A stretch of DNA of 64,000 nt, from the NCBI RefSeq assembly GCF_019396345.1, contig NZ_JAHKRM010000033.1, positions 62,001 to 126,000 on the forward strand, written 5' to 3'. Positions 45,423-53,600 of the stretch are shown in pieces; position 1 is the stretch's first letter, and each line of letters starts with the position of its first letter. The notes under the pieces are model-generated. The model made no database searches and was not told the origin of the DNA. It saw only the letters and a list, made by a program, of their open reading frames with translations. The translations under genes were made by a program, and so were the position numbers. This DNA comes from Nonomuraea guangzhouensis. Its GTDB lineage: Bacteria > Actinomycetota > Actinomycetes > Streptosporangiales > Streptosporangiaceae.

Positions 45423-46349
45423 ATGATCACGCATCCCGAGCGCCTGGAGCGCGGGCATCCGTTCCGGCAGTGGAAGACGTGGCGGCTGCCTGGGACCCAG
45501 CTCACCCTCACCGGCTATTCGCGGGCCAACGACAAGACGTTCTTCCACGTCCCCGAGCTGAAGCTCGCCCTCGACGCGGGGCTGGCCGAGGGCCGTCAGG
45601 TCGACACGGTGCTGCTGACGCACACGCATCTGGACCACTCCAAGGACCTCGACTTCCTGGCGACACGATCGACCGGGGTCGACATCTACCTGCCTGATCA
45701 GGCGTTACCGTACGTACGCGACTATCTGCGCGCCACGACCGAGCTGAACCAGGTGGCCGCCTTCGACCCGGCTCTCGCGGCAGGGGCCCGGGTGCACGGC
45801 GTGCGGCCGGGTGCGGAGTTCTCCTTCGGCAAGCACGGCTCTCACACGGTCCGGGTCCTCGCGTCCAAGCACAAGGTGCCCAGCGTCGGTTACGGCGTCG
45901 CGGAGAACCGGCGGGCCCTCCTGCCCGAGATCGAGGAGCTCAAGGCGACGCTCGGCGCCGCCGAGTTCGGCCGGCTCATCGCGGGCAAGCGCAAGCAGGG
46001 CATCGCGGTCGACCGGCAGGTCCAGCGGCCGTTGTTCGCCTATCTCGGCGACACGCACGCGAGCGCGCTCGGGCGCACCCCCTGGCTCTTCGACCATCCG
46101 GTGATCATCACCGAGTGCACGTATCTGGACGATGCCGAGCTCGACCGGGCGCGGCGCGTCGGCCACACGGTGTGGAGCGAGCTCAAGCCGTTCGTCCTGG
46201 CGCATCCGGACAATCTCTTCGTACTCACCCACTTCAGCCTGCGCTACTCGGATCAGGAGGTGCTCGCCTTCTTCGAGCGGGAAGGCGTGACCAACGTGCT
46301 GGTGTGGGCCCATGCTGAGAGCCACCTGCCGGAGCAGCATCAGCGCTGA
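45423..46349 (+). CDS. Metallo-beta-lactamase-fold hydrolase (RNase Z-like)
   Basis: The 308-residue product has the HxHxDH metal motif in LLTHTHLDHSKDLDFLA, further ligands in LGDTHASALG and the terminal VWAHAESHLPEQ region. The outline resembles RNase Z/ElaC, but it lacks a clear exosite arm, so tRNA processing is only one option. ATG 45423 is used although no good ribosome site precedes it. It overlaps the convergent 3-hydroxyacyl-CoA dehydrogenase gene by 10 bases. Confidence 0.75.
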   Translation: MITHPERLERGHPFRQWKTWRLPGTQLTLTGYSRANDKTFFHVPELKLALDAGLAEGRQVDTVLLTHTHLDHSKDLDFLATRSTGVDIYLPDQALPYVRDYLRATTELNQVAAFDPALAAGARVHGVRPGAEFSFGKHGSHTVRVLASKHKVPSVGYGVAENRRALLPEIEELKATLGAAEFGRLIAGKRKQGIAVDRQVQRPLFAYLGDTHASALGRTPWLFDHPVIITECTYLDDAELDRARRVGHTVWSELKPFVLAHPDNLFVLTHFSLRYSDQEVLAFFEREGVTNVLVWAHAESHLPEQHQR

Positions 46350-47203
46350 CGCACCGCCGTCCGGTATTCGTGGAAGCCGCTGCCGCTCTTGCGGCCCAGG
46401 CGGCCTTCCTCCACCAGGCGGGTCAGCGGCTCGCACGGGGTGAAGCGGCCGTCCCCCGTGTGTTCGACCAGGACGAGCAGCGTGTCGCGGACGATGTCGA
46501 GCCCGATGAGGTCGGCCGTGCGGAGCGGGCCCATCGGGTGGCCGAAGCAGTCCTGGAAGATCCGGTCCACGGTCGCCGCGTCGGCCGTTCCCGCTCCCAG
46601 CATCGCGGCGGCCTCGTTGACCAGCATCATCAGCAACCGGTTGGAGACGAACCCCGGCCCGTCCCCGACCACGATGCCACGTTTGCCGATGTCGTCCAGC
46701 AGTTCGCGGGCGAGCCGCAGGGCGTCGTCGCCGGTGCCGGCCGCGCGCACCACCTCGACGGCGGCGGTGAGCGGTGCCGGGTTCATGAAGTGCAGGCCGA
46801 GCACGCGTTCCGGCCGTCCGGTGTGGGCGGCCAGCCAGCCGATCGGAATCGCCGAGGTGCAGGAGGCGAGAACGGTCTCCGGCGGGCAGTGCGCGTCCAG
46901 GGCCCTGAACACCTGCCCCTTGACGGCGGAGCGCTCCGGCGCGCACTCGATCACGAATCCGGCGCCGTCCAGGTCGTCGATCCGCTCGCGCCAGCGCACC
47001 CTGGAGAGGATCTCCTCAGGCACGGCTCCCGCGCCGCGGCCCAGGAGTCTGGCCGCGCGTACGCCCTGGCGCAGCCGGTCGGGTCCGGAGGCCAGCGCCG
47101 ACGCCTCCGGGTCCACGACCACCACCTGGCGGCCACTGGCGGCCAGACATTGGGCGATGCCGCAGCCCATGGTCCCCGCGCCGATGATGCCCACGTGTGC
47201 CAT
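46340..47203 (-). CDS. fkbK: 3-hydroxyacyl-CoA dehydrogenase-like enzyme for an ACP-bound extender (FkbK-like)
   Basis: The 287-residue NAD-dependent dehydrogenase has the dinucleotide motif VGIIGAGTMGCGIAQCLA at the N-terminus and the HFMNPAPLTAAVEVV segment of the 3-hydroxyacyl-CoA dehydrogenase family. The C-terminal domain carries FVSNRLLMMLVNEAAAM. In FkbK and ZmaG-type pathways it oxidises glyceryl-ACP. AGGAGGG lies close upstream of ATG 47203, whose A is shared with the preceding TGA. It is the last gene of a tightly overlapped cassette. An ordinary fatty acid enzyme is unlikely in this context. Confidence 0.85.
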   Translation of the reverse strand: MAHVGIIGAGTMGCGIAQCLAASGRQVVVVDPEASALASGPDRLRQGVRAARLLGRGAGAVPEEILSRVRWRERIDDLDGAGFVIECAPERSAVKGQVFRALDAHCPPETVLASCTSAIPIGWLAAHTGRPERVLGLHFMNPAPLTAAVEVVRAAGTGDDALRLARELLDDIGKRGIVVGDGPGFVSNRLLMMLVNEAAAMLGAGTADAATVDRIFQDCFGHPMGPLRTADLIGLDIVRDTLLVLVEHTGDGRFTPCEPLTRLVEEGRLGRKSGSGFHEYRTAVRQR

Positions 47204-48240
47204 CAAGCCCTCCTGTCTGCGCTGATACCCCGAACGTGGCCGATGGGCAGGACGGGCTTGGCGGAATCGATGGCGAGGGTGATCAGCCCCTCGCTCTGGT
47301 CGATCACCTGGAAGCCGGCGAACCGCAGGGTGACCAGCATGATCCGATTGACCGGCGTCGGCACGAACTCCGCGAGGGGCCGACGGTCGGCGGCCAGGGC
47401 GCGGGCCACGAGCTGGTCGATCAGCGCCCGCCCCGCGCCCCTGGACATCACCCGGCACGACGTCAGCAGCAGCTCGATGACGGCGGCGTCCTGGCTGATC
47501 CGGGTGACGGCCAGGCCGATCGTGCCGTACGAGCCGAACCGGTCGCGCAGGCTCGCCACGAGGACCTCGTGCTCGGGAGAGGTGCACAGGTCGCGCAACT
47601 CGTCCACGCCGAACGTCCTGCCCGTGGTGTTGAGCTGGTGCGTGCGTACGGTCAGCTCGTGCGCCCGCTCCAGGTCGGTCTCGGTGCAGGGCCGTAGCGT
47701 CATGGTGAGGTCGAGCCAGGCCAGGAAGTCGGCGGGCGGTCCCCGGTGGTCGGCCGCCGCGGCCTGCCTGCGCTGGTCCAGCCGGTACAGCCGGCGTCTG
47801 TCGCGGGACTCCTCGGTGACGACGTCGGGGGTGAATCCGGCGAGAGCGGGCAGACGGCCCGCGTCCTCGGCCCGGTGGCAGCGGACCATGGGCAGTTCGT
47901 GGGCGATCGCCGCCCGCTCGGCCGCGTCGTTGTCGATGAAGGCGATGCTCTCCAGAGCGATGTTCAGGGTCCGGGCGACCCGGCGGATGGCCTCCGCCTT
48001 GCTGCCCCAGCTCACCTCTATCACCGTGAACAGGTCGTCCAGCCCGTGCTCCGCGAGGTGGGCGAGCGCCGCACCGCGCTCGCCGCGGCCGGCCACCGCG
48101 TGCAGGATGCCCCGCTCGTCCAGCGCGTTCAGTGTGCTGACCGCGGCGGGGAACGGCACGGGGCGGTCGCGCTCCAGGACGACGCCGTCCCACAAGGTGT
48201 CGTCGAGGTCCCAGACCAGGCACTTCACTGTGGGCGTCAT
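47203..48240 (-). CDS. fkbH: HAD-family glyceryl-ACP-forming enzyme (FkbH-like)
   Basis: The 345-residue FkbH-type protein takes 1,3-bisphosphoglycerate, removes a phosphate and loads glyceryl onto an ACP. The HAD nucleophile motif is VWDLDDTLWDGVV (DxDxT) and the Lys motif is SWGSKAEAIRR. Motif IV reads FIDNDAAERA, where the usual Asp-Asp pair is Asp-Asn. A C-terminal GNAT-like domain (about 185-320) includes HQLNTTGRTF and RVMSRGAGRALI, typical of FkbH. Start and stop overlap both neighbours, as expected for one operon. Confidence 0.9.
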   Translation of the reverse strand: MTPTVKCLVWDLDDTLWDGVVLERDRPVPFPAAVSTLNALDERGILHAVAGRGERGAALAHLAEHGLDDLFTVIEVSWGSKAEAIRRVARTLNIALESIAFIDNDAAERAAIAHELPMVRCHRAEDAGRLPALAGFTPDVVTEESRDRRRLYRLDQRRQAAAADHRGPPADFLAWLDLTMTLRPCTETDLERAHELTVRTHQLNTTGRTFGVDELRDLCTSPEHEVLVASLRDRFGSYGTIGLAVTRISQDAAVIELLLTSCRVMSRGAGRALIDQLVARALAADRRPLAEFVPTPVNRIMLVTLRFAGFQVIDQSEGLITLAIDSAKPVLPIGHVRGISADRRA

Positions 48241-49349
48241 GGCCGCGCCCCGACGTCGCGCAGGACATGGGCGGCTATGTGCATCTCGGTGACCTCCGTG
48301 GAACCTTCGATGATCTCCATGACCTTGGCGTCCCTGAAGAACCGCGAGACCGGGTTGTCCTGCTCGCAGCCCGCCGATCCGAGAATCTGCACCGCGCTGT
48401 GGCTCACCGAGGCCGCGGTCCGGGCGGCGGCGTACTTGGCGATCATGGTCGCGGTGAGCGCGACGGGGTCGCGGTCCTGCCGCAGCCGGGCGGCGCGGGC
48501 ACACAGCTCCCTGGCGGCACCCGTGTCCACCGCGGCGCGGGCCAGGGACGAGCGGACCAGCTGGTGCTCGGCCAGCGGCACGCCACGCTGGGTACGGTCG
48601 GCGGCATGCCGGGCGGCCAGGCCGAGGCACGCCTCCGCCATGCCGACGCATCCCCAGCCGACCGTGAAGCGGCCGTGGTCGAGGGCGGTGCCCGCCACGT
48701 GGGAGAGCCCGAACCCGGGCGAGGCCACCACGTTGCCGCGCGGCACCCGTACGGCGTCGAACCGCACATGCGCGATCTGCGCGGCACGCATGCCGAGCTG
48801 TCCGGTGACGGGCTCGACGGCGACACCCGGCCGGTCCGACTCGACGAAGACGCACGTCAGGCGGCCCGCGGCGGTCCCCAGCACCAGGAACACGTTCGCC
48901 ACCTGCCCGAAGGTGACCCAGCGCTTGACACCGCTGACGGTCACCGGCCCCTCGCCATCACCGTCGACCCGCGTCTCCACCCCGGCCAGATCGGTCCCGG
49001 CACCCGGCTCGGTCGCGGCGAACGCCCCCACCGACTCACCGCGCGCGAGCGCCGGCAGCCACCGCCCGCGCTGCGCGGCGCTCCCCCAGCGCAGCAGCGC
49101 CGCCGCCACCATGCCCTGCACGGTGACCAGCCCGCGCAGCGCACCGCACACCCCGCCGAGCGTGGCGCAGACCTCACCCAGCTCGTACGGCGTGCCGCCC
49201 GCCCCGCCATACCGGGCAGGCACATCGACGCCCAGCAGCCCGGCCGCCCCCGCCGCCCGCCTGACCTCGGCGGGCAGCTCCCCGCGCCGGTCCCAGCCGG
49301 CGGCCTCCCCGCGGACGGCGTCGGCGAAGCCCGTGGCGTCGGGCGTCAT
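48237..49349 (-). CDS. fkbI: Acyl-CoA dehydrogenase-like enzyme acting on acyl-ACP (FkbI-like)
   Basis: The 370-residue FAD-dependent dehydrogenase has typical segments: AFAATEPGAGTDLAG, GVKRWVTFGQVANVFLV, LDHGRFTVGWGCVGMAEACL and a C-terminal IIEGSTEVTEMHIA. In extender biosynthesis it completes the oxidation of glyceryl-ACP towards hydroxymalonyl-ACP. ATG 49349 overlaps the ACP stop by ATGA. A fatty-acid oxidation role is the alternative but the operon argues against it. Confidence 0.87.
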   Translation of the reverse strand: MTPDATGFADAVRGEAAGWDRRGELPAEVRRAAGAAGLLGVDVPARYGGAGGTPYELGEVCATLGGVCGALRGLVTVQGMVAAALLRWGSAAQRGRWLPALARGESVGAFAATEPGAGTDLAGVETRVDGDGEGPVTVSGVKRWVTFGQVANVFLVLGTAAGRLTCVFVESDRPGVAVEPVTGQLGMRAAQIAHVRFDAVRVPRGNVVASPGFGLSHVAGTALDHGRFTVGWGCVGMAEACLGLAARHAADRTQRGVPLAEHQLVRSSLARAAVDTGAARELCARAARLRQDRDPVALTATMIAKYAAARTAASVSHSAVQILGSAGCEQDNPVSRFFRDAKVMEIIEGSTEVTEMHIAAHVLRDVGARP

Positions 49350-49594
49350 CGCGCCCCGCACTTCCGGGCGACGAACCCCGACAGCCGGGACACGGTGCGG
49401 AAGTTGTCCAGATCGAGGTCCTCCACCTCGATCGTGAACCCGAACCGGTGCTCGATGAAGGTGACCAGTTCGAGCGCGAACAGCGAGTCCGCCAGTCCCA
49501 GCTCGAAGTAGTCGTCCTCCTCCGCCAGCCGCCGCCCGACAGCCGCGGAGACGAAGGCCACCAACTCGCCGATGACATCGTCAGCTTGCCTCAT
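49346..49594 (-). CDS. fkbJ: Discrete acyl carrier protein of the extender cassette (FkbJ-like)
   Basis: The 82-residue four-helix carrier has the phosphopantetheine Ser in GLADSLFALELVTFIEH. It carries the glyceryl to hydroxymalonyl intermediates made by the next three genes. AGGAGG precedes ATG 49594 by five bases. It is the first gene of the cassette after a KASIII-like gene. Confidence 0.9.
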   Translation of the reverse strand: MRQADDVIGELVAFVSAAVGRRLAEEDDYFELGLADSLFALELVTFIEHRFGFTIEVEDLDLDNFRTVSRLSGFVARKCGAR

Positions 49595-49624
49595 TGCGCC
49601 TCCTCAAGGTGCTCATCGCGCCGC

Positions 49625-50632
49625 CTAAAGGTGATGGACGTCTCCGTCGCCGCCGTCGCTCTCCACCAGCAGCGCGCTCCACGCCGCGACGGGGCTGACG
49701 TTGAGCAGGATGGCGCGCTGCCCGCCGGCCAGGTCGCCCCGCTCGATCGCGGTGTAGAGGTTGAGCAGGGTGTCGTTGGGCCCGAGGTGGCCGTAGCGCC
49801 GCAGGTTGTCGAAGCAGGCGGGGTCGATCGAGATGCCCAGCGACTCCTCGCTGAACCGGAAGGACCCCAGGGAAAGGTTCTGGCTGAAATAGCCGGATAT
49901 GTCGGTTGGCTTGATGGCGTTGCGCTCCAGCAGCCGCCGGTTCAGCTCCCGCAGGCGGCTACGCGTCTCCAAGGCCAGGCTGAAGGAGTAGGCGTGGGTG
50001 TCGGCGCACTCCTCGCGCCACTGGCCGGGCGGCTGCTCGCGGTAGTCCACCCGGAACAGGTCCCAATAGTCGCCGTTGGACTCCTGGAGGATGTCCACCA
50101 CCCGGACCCGGCCGTGCCGGGAGAGCACGAGGGCCTGGCCGCTGTCGCCGCTGACGGTGACCGGGTGCCGGTAGCGGCCCGGAGTGATCGGTTTGCTGCC
50201 GTGGGCCACCAGGACGTACTCCAGCTCCTCGTCGGCGGCCAGCAGCCCCCTGGCGGCGAGCAGCGCCGGAGTGATCGAGACGCAGCCCAGCCCGCCGACC
50301 GAGAACGTCACCGCGTTCCGCGCGCCCAGCACGGCCTGCAGCCTGGTCGCCTCGGAGGACATGAGCGTCTCCGGAGCCCTGGACTCGACGACGACCAGCG
50401 CCCCGAGGTCGCCCGGCTCCAGGTCGGCATCGGTCAGTGCGCGGCGGGCGGCCCGCGCCATGAGGTCGAGCTCGCTCAGCCCGCCCTCGGCACGGATCTG
50501 CTCGATGCCGAGGCGCAGGCAGGTCTCCCGCTCCGGCTCCGGCATGCTGTCCAGCTCGGGCAGCCGGCTGACGGCCATGACGCTGTCCGGCATGTACCAG
50601 GCGGCGGAGCGAACGGCGATCGACGCGGGCAT
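49625..50632 (-). CDS. KASIII-like condensing/acyltransfer enzyme with altered active site
   Basis: The 335-residue thiolase-fold protein is similar to FabH/KASIII. The nucleophile Cys117 is kept in SVGGLGCVSIT. The region equivalent to the His-Gln-Ala-Asn motif reads YFSQNLSLGS, without His. The region of the third residue reads RRYGHLGPND, with His in place of the usual Asn. Similar FabH-like proteins such as CerJ and ChlB3 act as acyltransferases rather than decarboxylating synthases, so transfer of an acyl unit is more likely than condensation (inference). It begins one base after the stop of the large KS-NRPS gene and lies 31 bases before the ACP gene. Confidence 0.8.
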   Translation of the reverse strand: MPASIAVRSAAWYMPDSVMAVSRLPELDSMPEPERETCLRLGIEQIRAEGGLSELDLMARAARRALTDADLEPGDLGALVVVESRAPETLMSSEATRLQAVLGARNAVTFSVGGLGCVSITPALLAARGLLAADEELEYVLVAHGSKPITPGRYRHPVTVSGDSGQALVLSRHGRVRVVDILQESNGDYWDLFRVDYREQPPGQWREECADTHAYSFSLALETRSRLRELNRRLLERNAIKPTDISGYFSQNLSLGSFRFSEESLGISIDPACFDNLRRYGHLGPNDTLLNLYTAIERGDLAGGQRAILLNVSPVAAWSALLVESDGGDGDVHHL

Positions 50633-50633
50633 C

Positions 50634-53600
50634 TCAGCGCCCCCTGCCCAGCTCGGTGAAGGTGTCGGACAGATGCCCGGCCAGCGACTCCATGTCCTCG
50701 CCGGCGAGGCCGCCGTGGTGGGCGACGTGGACGTACAGCGAATCTCCCCTGACGGCGCTGGAGACGGCGATCGGCACGTGTTCCAGGAGCGAGCGGTGCC
50801 GGACCATGAGAGGGGTGGCGCGGATCGACGCCGGACCGCCACCCAGGTCGATGGTGTCGCCGCCGCTCGCGGTGTGTTCGACCAGCACCTGCGGCTCGGG
50901 CAGGGCGCGGAGTCCGGCCACGGCGGGCGAGCGCGGGCTCAGGTGCCGCAGGATCCCGTATCCGACGCCGTCGTTGGGCACCGAGTCGAGGGTGTCCGTG
51001 ACGGCTCCCATCGCGCCGCGTACGTCCGTGCCCCCGCCCACCGGAAGGAGCAGCGGATAGCCGTTGGTGAACCAGCCGAGCGAGCGTGAGCGGTCCACCG
51101 GCCGGAACACGTTCGGCGTACCGTGGCCGACCGTCATGAGGTAGGCGTCTTCGCCGTCGCGCCAGCGGGCCCACGCGCAGGCCACCGCGCACAGCGCCGC
51201 CGCCCGACCGGCCGGCCCGCTCACCCTGAGCACCGGCGCGACCTGGCTGATGACGCGGGTGACCACGCCTGGCTCCGGGCGTTCGCCTTGCGCGGCGGCA
51301 AGCCCCTGGGTGGGCGCCACGTGGGACTCTCCGGCCGCCAGCACGGCCGTCCAGTACGCCAGTTCGCCCGCGAGTTCGTCGGACTGCGCCATGGCCACCA
51401 GGTGCTTGGCCCAGTCGCGCCAGGCGGGCGGTCGCTGGGCGGGCTGCGGGCGCCCGGTCGCCGCGATGTCGGCCAGGGCCGCGTTCAAGTCCTCCAGGAG
51501 GGGGACGGCCGAGACGTGGTCGAAGGCGAAATGGTGGATCGCCAGCACGAGGATGCCCGCCCGGCTCGGCCCGCGGTCGTAGAAGCGCGCCCTGACCAGC
51601 GGACCCCGGCCGACGTCGAGACCGGCGATCAGCTCGTCCTTGTCGGCCTCCAGCACGGCCGGTTCCGCGCCCTCCGACGGCGGCAGGACCCTGGTGTCGA
51701 AGAGGTGAGCGGTCTCGGACGCCGCGCACTCCATCCACCAGCCCAGACTGTTGCGGCGCAGGCGGTAACGCAGCGGCTCGTGCAGCTCGACGAGGTGCTC
51801 CAGCGCCGTACGGAGTGCCCCGGCCCGCACGCCGGGCGCGATCTCCAGCACCTCCGCCGACACGAAGTCGGCCACGTCGCCGCCGGTGCTGTCCAGCATC
51901 CCGTGGATGAGCGGTGTCAGGGGGATCTTCTCGTCGGGGTAGGATTCGGGCACGGCGTTTCCCATCGCCGCCGTGGCGAGCGCCCTGGGAGTCTGATGCA
52001 GTAGTACGTCCTGCGGAGTGATCTCCAGTCCCGCCCTGGCGGCGCGGGCGGCGACGGCCACGCTCAGCACGGAGTCGCCGCCGAGCGTGAAGAACCCCAC
52101 GTCGGACGGCATGTGCTCGCGGCCGAGCAGCTCGGCCATGATCTTCCCGAGGAGGCGCTCGGCCTCGCCGGACTCGCCGGCCCGGGCCTTCCCGTTGGTG
52201 GCCCCGGTCCTGACCGTGCTCATCGGTGTCTCCGTTCCCCTCAGTGTGGTGCGCTTCAGCGTGGTGCGGTCGAGCTTGCCGTTCGCCGTCGTGGGCAGCC
52301 GTTCGTGGCCGGCCACGCGCGTGGGCAGCAGGTGGTCCGGGAGATCACGCGCCGCCCACGCGAGCAGCTCCGGCTCGGTCGGCGTCCTGTCGCCCGCTAC
52401 GTGGGCGACCAGCCGGGGCCCGCCCGGCCCGTCCTCGGTGATCACCGCCGCCTGGGAGACCTGCGGGTGGGCGAGCAGCACCCGTTCGAGCTCGGCCGGT
52501 TCCACGCGATGGCCGCGGATCTGGACCTGGTCGTCGGCGCGCCCCAGGAACTCGATCGTCCCGTCCCCGCGCGGGCGGGCCAGGTCGCCGGTGCGGTACA
52601 TGCGGGCGCCTGGCCGCGCGGCGAACGGGTCCGGCACGAACCGGGAGGCGGTGAGCGCGGGGCGGCCGTGGTAGCCGCGCCCGACGCCCGCGCCGCCCAG
52701 GCACAGCTCCCCCGCCTCTGTCCCCCGCACCGGGTGGCCCGCCTGATTCAGGATGTACGCCGTGGTGCCGGTGATCGGGGTGCCGATGCCGGGCAGCGCG
52801 TCTCCGGTGGCGGCCACCTCCTCGCAGGTGGCGGTCACCGCGCACTCCGTGGGGCCGTACATGTTGAGCACACGGAACGGCACCCCGCGGGACGGGCGGA
52901 CGCGCAGCCGATCTCCGCCGGTGACCAGGACCCGCAGGCTCGTCTCCGCCGGAACGGATGGTTCGGCCAGGACCAGCTCCGCCATCGGCGCGGGGATGCC
53001 CGCCACCGTGATCCGCCGCTCGTCCATCCAGCGCGACACCGCCGCCGGCGTCTGCAGCGGGTCGCCGACGTGGATCGTGGCTCCGTGGTACAGAGCGGCG
53101 AGGATCTCCATGATCGCCGCGTCGAACCCCGGGGAGATCAGCTGGGCGACGCGGTCGGCCGGCGACAGGCCGGTCGTCTCGCCGTACCAGCGGAGGAGGT
53201 TGAGCAGCCCCCGATGCTCGACCGCGCAGCCGTGCGGGCGGCCGGTTGATCCAGAGGTGAAGGCGACATAGGCGAGGGCCTCCGGCGCGGCGGGGGCTCC
53301 CGGGGGCGCGGCGTCGGCGCACCCGGCGTCGGGCTCCTCGATCGTCAGCCGCTTGCCCGGCGCGGACCAGGGTGCGGCGTGGCCGTCGGTGAGCAGGACC
53401 GGCGCGTCGAGCTCGGTCAGGATCGACTCCAGACGCGCGGCCGGCGCCGCCGGGTCGAGCGGCGCGAAGGCGGCGCCCGCCTTGAGCACGGCGAGCCAGC
53501 CGATCACGAGCCCGGCGCCGCGTCTCGCGATGACCGGCACGATGCTCCCCGCTCCCACCCCGGCCGCGACCAGCCGCCGAGCGAGCCGGTCGGCCCGCTC

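Noticed and set aside
47197..47697. Plus-strand open frame opposite FkbH
   Set aside because: Antisense to a well-supported enzyme and lacking any motif.
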